Positions 52,469 through 61,499 of a stretch of 64,000 nt of DNA are shown piece after piece; position 1 is the first letter of the stretch, and every line of letters begins with the position of its first letter. Origin of the DNA: CAVUNY01 sp963768585 (lineage in GTDB: Bacteria; Chloroflexota; Anaerolineae; Anaerolineales; Anaerolineaceae); assembly GCA_963768585.1 (NCBI GenBank), contig CAVYIF010000011.1, positions 62,001-126,000 of the forward strand, read 5' to 3'. The notes beneath the pieces are model-generated. The model saw only the letters and a list, made by a program, of their open reading frames with translations, was not told the DNA's origin and made no database searches. The position numbers and the translations under genes were made by a program.

Positions 52469-53797
52469 TTATGCGCTGAGATGCTTAAACTGGGGCAGGT
52501 AATCTTTGTTCTGCGCCAGCATTTCGTTGGTCATATTTTTGATCTCTGCCAGGGAGAGCACCGCGGCGGAAGCGGGATCGTAGCAGCAGGCCTGGTAGAC
52601 CAGGCGCGGATCGCCGGTCAGGGCGGCTTCGACCGTCATCTCTTCTTCCATGACCGAGAGGTGGTTGAGGGCCACCAACTGCGGCGGCAGCGGGCCGACG
52701 TGCACCGCATGGAAACCGGCCTTATCCACGAATACCGGCACCTCCACGCACACCCCGTCTGGCAGGTTGTCGATCAGCTTGGTGTTAGGCACGTTGCCAT
52801 TGAACTGGAACACATCGCCGCCCTCGGTGGCGCTGATGATATGGGCGGCATACTCGTGGCCGCGCTCCAGGCTGATGGGGGTTTCCTTGGCAAACCAGGC
52901 CTGCGCGTCAGCTTTCCATTCAGTATCGCGCCGGTTATACTCGTCCAGGATATAGGCGTGTTTGCCGGGGTTCCAACCGGTGCCGGTCGTGCAGTACTTC
53001 TCGATCAGATCCTTGCGCTTGCGGAACCACCAGTTGTATTCCGAATTATGCCCGGACAACTCGGTGACGTAGTAATCCAGCGCCAGGTACATTTCGTTGC
53101 GCACCTGTTCCTCGTTGTAGATTTCCGGGTTCTCGGTGATCGCTTTGTGGATCAGCGGGTAGGCGTCTTTGCCGTTCCATTCATACTTGAGGTAGAAGGC
53201 CTGGTGGTTGATCCCGGCGCAGGTGTAGGTGATCTCTTCGTAAGGCGCGTCGATCCAGCGGGCCAACATCATTGAGGTGCCCTGCACGGAGTGACACAGC
53301 CCGGTCACCGGGATATAGCTCTCGCGCTGCATGGCGCGGCACAGCATGGCCATAGGATTGGTGTAGTTGAGCATGTAGGCGTTCGGGCAGTAGCGCTCCA
53401 TGTCTTTGATGATTGAGACCATCACCGGGATAGTGCGCAGGGCGCGGAAAATCCCCGCCGCGCCGCGCGTGTCGCCCACATTGAAATCCACCCCGTACTT
53501 CATGGGGATGAGGATATCGTGTTTCCAGACATCGGTGCCGCCGGCCAGGATGGTGACCAGCACCACGTCCGCGCCTTTGAGGGCCTCCGCCCGGTCGAGG
53601 GTGGCTTCTACCTTGGCCGGGTAGCCGCCCAATTCGACGATCTTCTTGACCGATTTGAGGGCGAAGTCGAGTCGTTCCGGGTCGATATCCATGAGCGACA
53701 GGGTGGCATCGCGCAGCAGGGGGAAAGTGAGAATATCACGGACCAGGCCGCGGGTGAAGCCAATGCTTCCGGCGCCAATGAAGGCAATTTTTGTCAT
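52469..53797 (-). CDS. GH4 alpha-galactosidase-like protein
   Basis: A 442-residue GH4 enzyme of the alpha-galactosidase/alpha-glucosidase branch (MelA-like). The NAD-binding start is IAFIGAGSIGFTRGLVRDI, NYTNPMAML is the substrate-binding block, and the Mn ligands are Cys168-His169 (GLCHSVQGT) and His198 (CAGINHQAFY). It is clearly the classical type compared with the more divergent GH4 at 39859. AAGGAG precedes ATG 53797. With GH3 downstream on the same strand it could trim alpha-galactosyl or alpha-glucosyl ends from imported oligosaccharides. Confidence 0.92.
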   Translation of the reverse strand: MTKIAFIGAGSIGFTRGLVRDILTFPLLRDATLSLMDIDPERLDFALKSVKKIVELGGYPAKVEATLDRAEALKGADVVLVTILAGGTDVWKHDILIPMKYGVDFNVGDTRGAAGIFRALRTIPVMVSIIKDMERYCPNAYMLNYTNPMAMLCRAMQRESYIPVTGLCHSVQGTSMMLARWIDAPYEEITYTCAGINHQAFYLKYEWNGKDAYPLIHKAITENPEIYNEEQVRNEMYLALDYYVTELSGHNSEYNWWFRKRKDLIEKYCTTGTGWNPGKHAYILDEYNRRDTEWKADAQAWFAKETPISLERGHEYAAHIISATEGGDVFQFNGNVPNTKLIDNLPDGVCVEVPVFVDKAGFHAVHVGPLPPQLVALNHLSVMEEEMTVEAALTGDPRLVYQACCYDPASAAVLSLAEIKNMTNEMLAQNKDYLPQFKHLSA

Positions 53798-54154
53798 AGC
53801 AATCTCCTTAGAAAGGTTGAATCAAGATTCACAAATGCGGACCGATGGACGCAAAAACCGGGTCGTCGTATGTGAAAAATTGGGCTGTCATCACTTTATC
53901 ACGGGCAAGATGGGCTGTCAACAGGGCTGGAAAGGGGAACACGCGCGGAAAACAGTACCCGGTCAAATATATTTTGGGCTTTCCCGATCCGTTTCCCAAT
54001 TTGTGCGATTGGTGCGGATATAAACGTAAAATAGATGTATTGGTATTGTCGATGCGATCCATCTGGGAGATACGTGGAATGACCTTATACTATTAATATC
54101 CGCGGAGTAAATGAAGAGCGACGCGGAGATAAGACGATTTAAAGCGGTGCAGAT
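53798..54154. other. Intergenic stretch, no gene seen
   Basis: Divergent space between the GH4 gene and a small hypothetical gene. It contains degenerate CGCGGAG-like words near 54100-54135 resembling the dispersed microrepeats. No supported gene; promoters for both flanking genes should lie here but none stands out. Confidence 0.4.
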
Positions 54155-54457
54155 ATGACTGAAGTAAAAGAGAAGGTACGCCTGGTCGCAGAGCAGGAGA
54201 CGTTAATGATTACCCTGTATCGCAGCGTGCACCGCAACCCTTCCCTGGAAAAAACCGGCGCGGTCATCCAGTGGGGGATCGATGACCCCAGGGAAATTGA
54301 AGGTTGGTCGCAGGGGATCCATCTGAACGAGGAATGGTTCTTTGACCAGGCCGAGGAAATTGCCGAACTGCCGGCTGGCTACCGGCTGATGTTTAAAGTC
54401 AGCGGCCTGTTCGCGGTGGCGCGCAAGGCGCACCGCATCCTGGATTACGCTTTATAA
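54155..54457 (+). CDS. Hypothetical protein (100 aa)
   Basis: A 100-residue soluble protein, mixed alpha/beta, with no membrane segment. Notable are TGAVIQWGIDDP and the aromatic-rich GIHLNEEWFFDQ. No family recognised. The ribosome binding site is weak (GGTG). It lies 45 nt before the third PL22-like gene with a microrepeat between, so an operon is possible but not certain. Confidence 0.5.
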   Translation: MTEVKEKVRLVAEQETLMITLYRSVHRNPSLEKTGAVIQWGIDDPREIEGWSQGIHLNEEWFFDQAEEIAELPAGYRLMFKVSGLFAVARKAHRILDYAL

Positions 54458-54467
54458 TGAGGTTGCA

Positions 54468-54498
54468 AACCACAAAGGGCACGAAGATCACAAAGGAA
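54468..54498. repeat. Dispersed microrepeat (CACAAAG/CACGAAG family)
   Basis: Units of CACAAAG and CACGAAG directly before the ribosome binding site of the PL22-like gene. Relatives at 3297-3330 and 37691-37723. Confidence 0.45.
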
Positions 54499-54502
54499 TA
54501 AT

Positions 54503-55618
54503 ATGATCGATTTTAAAAAATCCCCTCTATTTACCCCCTTCACCCATCCCGAAAGCGGGGTGACAATCTACCTGCTGACCCGTAAAGTGGCTCCGGTGCA
54601 GGAAGCCTTTTACTTTGTTAACGATTCGATGAGCGCCGACGGGCGCTACCTGTGGTTCTACTGCGCTTTTCCCCCTTCCGGCACGGCCGGCCAGGGGCGC
54701 ACCTTGGGCGTGGTGGATTTTGAACGCCAGGAAGTGCGCCATTTCCCGGAGACCCAATTTAACCACGCCTCGCCGTTTGTCGACCCGGCCAGCGGCGAGG
54801 TCACCTGGGGCATGGGCGCCGCCCTGTACCGGCGCGGCCCGGGTGCCGGCGACGCGGCGCAGTGGGTTAACGAAATCCCGGCGGATCTGATCGGTGCCCG
54901 CCCGGTGCAGCGTATTGCCACCCATTTGACCCGTTCGGCGGATGGGCGCAGTTTCTTGGTGGATGCGCAGATCGGCATGCAGTACGTGTTTGGCTCGCTG
55001 CCGATAGATGGGGGGGATTACGTGGAATGGCAGCGTTTCGAGCGCAACTACAACCACGCCCAGTTCAGCCCGACCGACCCGGACCTGGTGCTCTTCGCTC
55101 AGGAGAACCACCCCGATCCGATCACCGGGTTGACCTTCCCGATCGTCGACCGCCTGTGGCTGCTGCGCCGGGGCGAAAAGGCGCAGCCCCTGCTGCCCGA
55201 GCCAACCCGCGTGACCCACGAGTGGTGGGATGCCGATGGCAAACATGCCTGGTGCGTGTGGGGCAACGATACCTGGCGGGTGGATATTGACACCCGGCAA
55301 ATCGAGAAGATCGCCTTTCCGCGCCACTGCTGGCATTCGCATGCCAGCCGCGGTGGAGATTATATTATCGGCGATTCGAACGAGCGTTTCTACCGCGGCT
55401 GCCCGTCTTCGGTTCACTTTCTCAACCGCCATAGCGGTAAGGTGATCACCCTGGTGGAAAACCCGGAGCGCCCGGATACCGTGGGGCGGTCGTACCATAT
55501 CGACCCGCACCCGCGCCTGTGCAGCGGTGACCACTATGCGGTCTTTACCACCACCATCCGCGGAGAAATTGACCTGGCGATCGTTCCCACCCAGGATTTG
55601 ATCGATCGCACTTCATAA
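54503..55618 (+). CDS. PL22-like beta-propeller protein
   Basis: A 371-residue propeller distantly related to the two PL22-like proteins at 34959 and 36153. It shares the opening theme (HPESGVTIYLLTRK), blade repeats (MSADGRYLWFYCAF), a His-rich blade (YNHAQFSPTDPDLVLFAQE, VTHEWWDADGKHAW, CWHSHASRGG) and an end block SYHIDPHPRLCSGD in the place of the metal-binding VHVHP motif. The conserved Gln of the PL22 site is not visible, so specificity may differ. AAAGGAATAAT precedes ATG 54503 and a terminator follows. No signal peptide. A uronate-oligomer lyase role is plausible. Confidence 0.7.
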   Translation: MIDFKKSPLFTPFTHPESGVTIYLLTRKVAPVQEAFYFVNDSMSADGRYLWFYCAFPPSGTAGQGRTLGVVDFERQEVRHFPETQFNHASPFVDPASGEVTWGMGAALYRRGPGAGDAAQWVNEIPADLIGARPVQRIATHLTRSADGRSFLVDAQIGMQYVFGSLPIDGGDYVEWQRFERNYNHAQFSPTDPDLVLFAQENHPDPITGLTFPIVDRLWLLRRGEKAQPLLPEPTRVTHEWWDADGKHAWCVWGNDTWRVDIDTRQIEKIAFPRHCWHSHASRGGDYIIGDSNERFYRGCPSSVHFLNRHSGKVITLVENPERPDTVGRSYHIDPHPRLCSGDHYAVFTTTIRGEIDLAIVPTQDLIDRTS

Positions 55619-55623
55619 AAAAC

Positions 55624-55665
55624 GGCCGGGGAAGAAGAAAACCTTCAACCCCGGCCATATTTTTC
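55624..55665 (+). terminator. Terminator after third PL22-like gene
   Basis: GGCCGGGG (55624-55631) pairs with CCCCGGCC (55649-55656), with inner GAAG/CTTC pairing, followed by ATATTTTTC. It starts 6 nt after the stop codon. Confidence 0.8.
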
Positions 55666-55716
55666 GTTTCATCCCGCTTTAAGGCATGCGGTATGGTTAG
55701 ATCACGAAGATTGGCT

Positions 55717-55738
55717 GTAAATTTTCATGAGAATTTAC
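55717..55738. promoter_or_regulatory. 22-nt palindrome, candidate operator
   Basis: GTAAATT (55717-55723) and AATTTAC (55732-55738) pair, with two further inner pairs, ten of eleven positions in all. It ends 9 nt before the -35 box of the strong promoter of ABC importer 2, an activator-like position. No second copy found near importer 1. Confidence 0.45.
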
Positions 55739-55747
55739 GGAATTTCC

Positions 55748-55776
55748 TTGCAAGTTTTAAATAAATTCCTTATAAT
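55748..55776 (+). promoter_or_regulatory. Strong sigma-70 promoter of ABC importer 2
   Basis: TTGCAA (55748-55753) and perfect TATAAT (55771-55776) with 17-nt spacing in an AT-rich region, leaving a leader of about 240 nt before the binding-protein gene. The best promoter match in the window. Confidence 0.75.
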
Positions 55777-56024
55777 ATATTTATCATAAATGCCTAATTG
55801 TATTTATTTTCACCCCAATGGTTTGTTTTCTTATATAATATGAATAGTTCGCTTCATCTGCCTTGTCACCTTACATCTTAACATCTTTGTATTCAGCTAT
55901 TAATGATTTATTCTTTACCAACTGAAATCATCTCCATCCCTTAGGTCTGTGATCGCGGGCTGCATCAAATCAGATTTCTCCTGACCAGCCCCTGACGATT
56001 TCAGAAAATTTTTGAGGAGGTAAC

Positions 56025-58089
56025 ATGAGTACGAAGCGTTTAACCCGTCGCCAGTTCCTGCAAATGAGTAGTGGCCTGGCTGCCGCAACCGCCCTTGCGG
56101 CTTGCGCCGCGCCAACCACCGCTCCTGCGGAACCAACCACGGCACCGGCTGCCACTTCAGCCCCTGCCGCCACTTCGGCACCGGCTGCCACTTCGGCCCC
56201 TGCCGCTACCAAGACTCCCGAAGCCACCATGGCCCCCGTGAGCAAGTATAATGAGGCGCCTGCACTTGGCCGATATGGTCAAAGCCGGTACGCTGCCCGC
56301 AGTGGACATGCGCCTGCCTGACAGCCCGTTGGTGATCAAGCCGGTCGATAAGGTTGGCAAGTACGGCGGCACCTGGCGCACAGCCCTCAAGGGCGGCGCA
56401 GACAATGCCTGGATGCTCCGCACCGTGGGTTATGATTTCCTGGTACGCTGGGATCCGGAATGGACGTCTGTGATCATCAACGTGGCCGAATCCTACACCG
56501 CCAGCCCTGACGCCAAGGAATATACCTTCAAGCTGCGCAAGGGCATGAAGTGGTCGGACGGCGAACCCTTTACCGCCGATGACGTCGTATTCTTCATGAC
56601 CGATGTCATTAACAATGCTGAACTTACCACCAGCTTACCCGAGCCATGGGCCGCCGGCGGTAAGTTGGGGACGGCCTCCGCGGCAGATGAGACCACGGTC
56701 ACCTTCAAGTTTGAAAACCCCAATGGTCTGTTCATCACCCGCAATGCCACCCCCAGCGGCGACGGCCCCATCAAATATCCGGCGCATTACCTGAAGCAGT
56801 TTCACAAGAGCTATGCGGATGCCGCCAAGCTGGATGAGCTGACCAAAGCCGCCAATTTCGACAGCTGGGTGACCCTCTTCCAGAGCAAGTGCACGGGCAT
56901 CACCGGCACCAGTACCGATGGGCACTGGACGAACCTCGACCTGCCGGTCATCGCTGCCCATACGCTGACCGCCCCGTCCAGCACCAAGGACCCGGCTAAA
57001 GTAGCGCGCAACCCGTACTACTGGAAGGTGGACACCGAAGGCAACCAGCTGCCCTACCTGGACGGTATCTTCTACGATTACATCGAAGACCTGCAGGTGC
57101 TCGTGCTCAAGGCCGCTGCCGGTGAAGTGGACATGATGGACCGCCACATCGCCACCAACGCCAACAAGCCGGTCTTCGTCGACAACATGCAGAAGGGTGA
57201 TTACGGTTTCTTCGAGACGATCCCCTCCAGCATGAATGGCATGGTGGTCAGCGTCAACCTGGTGCACAAGAACCTGGAAATGCGCAAGATCTTCCAGGAC
57301 ATCAACTTCCGCATCGGCCTGTCCTACGCGATCAACCGCCAGGAAATGATCGATGTGCTGTGGGTCGGCCAGGGTGAACCCTACCAGTGTGCCCCGCGCC
57401 CGACCTCACCCTACAATAACGAAAAACTGGCCAAACAGTACACCGAGTACGATGTGGCCAAGGCCAACGAGTACCTGGATAAGGCCCTGCCCGACAAGGA
57501 TGCCAACGGCATGCGCACCATGCCCGGCGGCAAGCCCTTGTGCTTCGCCCTGGAAATCTCCAACACCAGCAAGGAATGGTCGGATGCCGGCCCGATGATC
57601 CAGAAGTACTGGAAAGCCGTGGGCGTGGACATGCAGCCTAAGGTCGAAGACCGCTCTCTGCTGTACACCCACAAGGATGCCGGCGAATACGATGCCCTGG
57701 TGTGGGGCGGCGACGGCGGCCTGGACGTGGTTCTCGAGCCGCGCTGGTATTTCCCCTACAGCAGCGAGTCGCAGTTTGCCGTCCTGTGGGCCCATTACTA
57801 CAACAATGATCCGCGTGCAGGTGACGAGGTTCCACCCGAAGCCGCTTTAAAGCAGCAGAAACTGTATGATGAGCTCAAGGCCAGCGGCGATAGCGCCAAG
57901 CAGGACGACCTGATGAAGCAGATCCTGCAAATCGCCCAGGAGCAGTTCTGGACCATGGGTATCGTCCTGCCGACCAACGGCTACGGCATCGTCAAGAACA
58001 ACTTCCATAACGTGATGAAGACCATGCCCGGCTCCTGGCTCTACCCGAACCCCGGCCCGAGCAACCCTGAGCAGTACTTTGTCGAGTAA
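56025..58089 (+). CDS. Family-5 solute-binding lipoprotein, frameshifted
   Basis: A 687-residue binding lipoprotein of ABC importer 2 if one extra T at 56274-56275 is removed; the join then reads EAPALADMVKAGTLP, parallel to EAPVLADMVKAGTIP in the importer 1 protein. The N-terminus has a twin-arginine motif (TRRQFLQ, Arg8-Arg9) and lipobox Cys27 (LAAC), followed by an ATSAPA-repeat linker. The SBP_bac_5 block is YTFKLRKGMKWSDGEPF. AGGAGGTAAC precedes ATG 56025. The shift is in the linker boundary and all the rest is intact, so an assembly indel is likely. Probably binds an oligosaccharide. Confidence 0.85.
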
Positions 58090-58105
58090 GTTGTTAGCGT
58101 AAGCC

Positions 58106-58145
58106 GCAGGCTTCCGGGGTTGGTCAATCGGCTTCGGAAGCCTGC
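58106..58145 (+). promoter_or_regulatory. Hairpin after binding-protein gene of importer 2
   Basis: GCAGGCTTCCG (58106-58116) pairs perfectly with CGGAAGCCTGC (58135-58145), 18-nt loop, inside the operon directly after the binding-protein stop. Likely raises binding-protein level relative to the permeases, as in importer 1. Confidence 0.6.
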
Positions 58146-58284
58146 ATTTGAGTACTGCTGCTGCGCAGTCCGGCCAAAATTGGCTCCGCTGAATGTTTCT
58201 ATAGAAGAAATAGCGCAGCGCCCCGTGTTCATTCGATAATTCCGCGAACGCGGGGGTTATATCCCACCTCGATCGGAGGTTTCC

Positions 58285-59271
58285 ATGCTTCAATTTATAA
58301 TCAGGCGCATTTTGTTGATGATTCCCACCCTGTTTGCCATCTCAGTGGTCACTTTTGTCATCATCCAGCTCCCCCCTGGTGATTTCATGACGACCTACAT
58401 CGCCACCATGGGGTCGATGGGGGAAACGGTGGATCCGGCCATCCTGGAAGGGGTCAAGGAGCAGTATGGGTTTGATAAGCCGATTTATGTCCAGTATGCC
58501 AAATGGATCTGGAACATCATCAGCAAAGGCGATTTTGGGCGTTCCTTCCAGCGCGGTACGCCGGTGTCCGAACTGATCGGTGAACGGATGGGGCTGACCA
58601 TTGTGCTTTCACTGTTCGCGCTGGTGATTACCTGGATCATTGCTTTTCCCATCGGCATCTATTCGGCAGTGCGCCAGTATTCGATTGGGGATTACATCTT
58701 CACATTTCTGGGGTTCATCGGATTGGCAATACCCAGCTTTTTAATTGCGCTGATTTTAATGTATATTGCCTTCAAGTACATGGGCCAGAGTGTGGGCGGG
58801 CTATTTTCACCGGAGTTCAGCGATGCACCGTGGAGCCTGGCCAGGGTTAAGGATCTGCTCAACCACCTGTGGATTCCTACGATTATTATCGCCCTGGAAG
58901 GTACCGCCGGACTGATCCGCATCATGCGCGCCAACCTGCTGGACGAGCTGCACAAGCCGTATTATGTCACCGCCAAAGCCAAGGGGCTGTCTGAATTTCA
59001 AGCCCTGATGGAATATCCGGTGCGCGTGGCGCTCAACCCCTGGATCAGCTCGGTGGGCTGGATCCTCCCCGGCCTGGTTTCGGGGGCCACGATCATCTCG
59101 GTGGTGCTTAACCTGCCCACGACCGGCCCGATGCAGCTTCAGGCTCTGCTCAACCAGGACATGTACCTGGCAGGCGCCTTTGTCCTGCTTTTGAGCACCC
59201 TGACCGTGGTGGGTACCCTGCTGTCGGACATCCTGCTGGCGTGGATTGACCCACGCATCCGCTATCAATGA
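58285..59271 (+). CDS. ABC importer permease (DppB/OppB-like)
   Basis: A 328-residue permease of importer 2, the same length as its counterpart at 21102. It begins MLQFIIRRILLMIPTLFAIS, then VIIQLPPGDF. The coupling loop is TAKAKGLSEFQALMEYPVRV. About six membrane helices. CGGAGG precedes ATG 58285. The DppC-like gene follows with 8 nt between by the preferred start. Confidence 0.92.
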   Translation: MLQFIIRRILLMIPTLFAISVVTFVIIQLPPGDFMTTYIATMGSMGETVDPAILEGVKEQYGFDKPIYVQYAKWIWNIISKGDFGRSFQRGTPVSELIGERMGLTIVLSLFALVITWIIAFPIGIYSAVRQYSIGDYIFTFLGFIGLAIPSFLIALILMYIAFKYMGQSVGGLFSPEFSDAPWSLARVKDLLNHLWIPTIIIALEGTAGLIRIMRANLLDELHKPYYVTAKAKGLSEFQALMEYPVRVALNPWISSVGWILPGLVSGATIISVVLNLPTTGPMQLQALLNQDMYLAGAFVLLLSTLTVVGTLLSDILLAWIDPRIRYQ

Positions 59272-59279
59272 GGTAACCC

Positions 59280-60448
59280 ATGAGTTTATCCCACTACCCC
59301 CGATTCCCGCGGAACAACACGACGCTCCCCTGAATGACCAACCCCTGGAGCAAGAATCACAGATCATGGTGGCCAGCCAGTGGAAGCTGATGTGGTGGAA
59401 GCTGCGCCGCCACAAACTGGCGATGATCTCCGGTGTGATCGTGATTCTTTTTTACCTGGTGGCGCTCTTTGCCGAGTTCTTGCAGGTCAAACCCGCCGAT
59501 GAATATGCCGCCAATTACACATATGCCCCGCCGCAGCCGCTGCATCTAATCGATACTTCCAGCGGCACCACCCAGATTGGCCTTTATGTCAGCGGCTATA
59601 AAGTCACGATTGATTCGTTCTCCTTGCGGCGAACGTTTGTCGTCGATCCCACCCAGAAGATCCCGGTCCAATTTTTTGTGAAAGGGTGGGAGTATAAATT
59701 ATTTGGTTTGATCCCCAGTGATATCCATGTGATTGGTCCGGTCAATCCCAGCGATCCGCTGTACCTGATGGGTGCCGACTCGGTGGGACGCGACCTGTGG
59801 AGCAAAATGGTCGGCGGAACGCGCATCTCGATGTCGATCGGCCTGATAGGGGTGGCGATCAGCCTGGTCCTGGGCATCCTGTTGGGCGGAATCTCCGGCT
59901 ATTTTGGCGGGGCGATCGACAATATCATCCAGCGCATCATCGAGTTCCTGCGCTCGCTGCCCACCATCCCGCTGTGGATGAGCCTGGCGGCGGCCCTGCC
60001 GCTGACCTGGCCTCCGCTGGCAATTTACTTCGGCATCACCCTGATCCTGTCGTTTATCGGCTGGACCGGCCTGGCGCGCGTGGTGCGCGGGCGTTTCCTT
60101 TCGCTGCGCGAGGAAGATTTCGTGCTGGCGGCTCGCCTGGATGGGCACAGCCAGCTGGAGATCATCTTCCAGCATATGGTGCCTTCCTTCCTCAGCCATA
60201 TTATTGCCTCGATCACCCTCTCCATTCCCGGCATGATCCTCAGCGAAACTGCGCTGAGCTTCCTCGGCCTGGGACTGCGGCCGCCGGTGGTCAGTTGGGG
60301 GGTCCTGCTGCAGGATGCCCAGAACATTCGCTCGGTATCCACCGCACCCTGGCTGCTGATCCCCGGCCTGGCGGTAGTGTTGGCCGTGCTTTCACTCAAC
60401 TTCTTCGGCGACGGCCTGCGTGACGCCGCCGATCCCTACGCTCGCTAG
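59280..60448 (+). CDS. ABC importer permease (DppC/OppC-like), N-terminal frameshift
   Basis: About 389 residues. The best start is ATG 59280, behind GAGGTAACCC, but its frame stops after 18 codons. Adding one C to the run of five C at 59297-59301 joins MSLSHYP to PIPAEQHDAPL and the long frame that ends at 60448. Without repair, translation would have to begin at ATG 59366 (VASQWKLMWWKL). The rest is an intact permease with a first helix after KLRRHK, a long outer loop (about 65-160) and the coupling loop AARLDGHSQLEIIFQHMVPS. It pairs with the DppB-like gene upstream and precedes the two ATPases. Confidence 0.85.
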
Positions 60449-60458
60449 AGGAGGCGCC

Positions 60459-61499
60459 ATGACAGACAATAATATCCTCCTCGAAGTAAAAGGTCTCAAA
60501 ACACATTTCTTCCTGGACGAAGGTACGGTGCGCGCCGTGGATGGGGTTGATTTCACCATCGAGCGCAACAAGACCCTGTGCATTGTGGGTGAGAGCGGCT
60601 GCGGCAAGAGCGTCACGGCGCGCTCGATTATGCAGATCGTCGATCCGCCCGGGCGGGTGCTGGAAGGAGAGATGCTCTTTCGCCTCCGCCGCCAGGAATC
60701 CAGCACTGGCGAGACGCAAGACATCGTCGACCTGGCCAAAATGTCCCCCAACAGCCGCGAGATCCGCGCCATTCGCGGCAAAGAGATCGCCATGATCTTC
60801 CAGGAGCCAATGACCTCGCTCAGCCCGGTGCATACCATCGGGCACCAGGTCGGACAGGCGATCTTGCTTCACACGGATTCGACCAAAGCGGAAGCTCGCG
60901 AAAAGACAATCGAAGTGCTGCGTCTGGTGGGCATCCCCGATCCGGAAACCCGGATAGATAGCTACACCTTCCAACTCTCGGGCGGCATGCGCCAGCGGGC
61001 GATGATTGCCATGGCCCTGTCCTGCAATCCCAGCCTGCTGATTGCCGACGAGCCGACCACCGCCCTGGATGTCACCACCCAGGCCCAGATCCTCGACCTG
61101 ATGTACAGGCTGCAGGGCGAGTTCGGCATGTCGATGATGTTTATCACTCACGACCTGGGCGTGGTGGCGGAGATCGCCGACGACGTGGCGGTGATGTACC
61201 TGGGGGTGGTGGTCGAGCGCGGTGACGTCGACACCATTTTCCACGATCCCAAGCACCCTTATACCCAGGCCCTGCTGCGCTCCATTCCTAAGATTGGTCT
61301 CAAAAACAAAGTACGGTTGGATTCGATCAAAGGCATGGTGCCTGACCCGTACAACCGCCCCAAGGGCTGCCCCTTTCACACGCGCTGCATCAAACGCATC
61401 CGCGGCGTATGCGACCAGGAATTTCCTCAGATGATCAATCTAAAGGAAGGCCACGATGTTCGCTGCGTTTTGTACAACGGAAATGAGGTGAACCCATGA
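60459..61499 (+). CDS. Opp/Dpp-type ABC importer ATP-binding protein (OppD/DppD-like)
   Basis: A 346-residue ATPase of importer 2. Walker A is GESGCGKS, the Q-loop is in IFQEPMTSLSPVHT, the signature is LSGGMRQRAMIAMAL, Walker B is LLIADEPTTALD, and the C-terminal cysteine cluster includes CPFHTRCIKRIRGVC. Like its importer 1 homologue it has an insertion between Walker A and the Q-loop. ATG 60459 follows AGAGGAGGCGCC. The stop overlaps the start of the next ATPase gene by 4 nt. Confidence 0.92.
   Translation: MTDNNILLEVKGLKTHFFLDEGTVRAVDGVDFTIERNKTLCIVGESGCGKSVTARSIMQIVDPPGRVLEGEMLFRLRRQESSTGETQDIVDLAKMSPNSREIRAIRGKEIAMIFQEPMTSLSPVHTIGHQVGQAILLHTDSTKAEAREKTIEVLRLVGIPDPETRIDSYTFQLSGGMRQRAMIAMALSCNPSLLIADEPTTALDVTTQAQILDLMYRLQGEFGMSMMFITHDLGVVAEIADDVAVMYLGVVVERGDVDTIFHDPKHPYTQALLRSIPKIGLKNKVRLDSIKGMVPDPYNRPKGCPFHTRCIKRIRGVCDQEFPQMINLKEGHDVRCVLYNGNEVNP

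Noticed and set aside
52469..53797. Lactate/malate dehydrogenase for the NAD-binding GH4 proteins
   Set aside because: GH4 shares the Rossmann fold with these, but the Cys-His and Asn-His metal motifs identify glycosidases.
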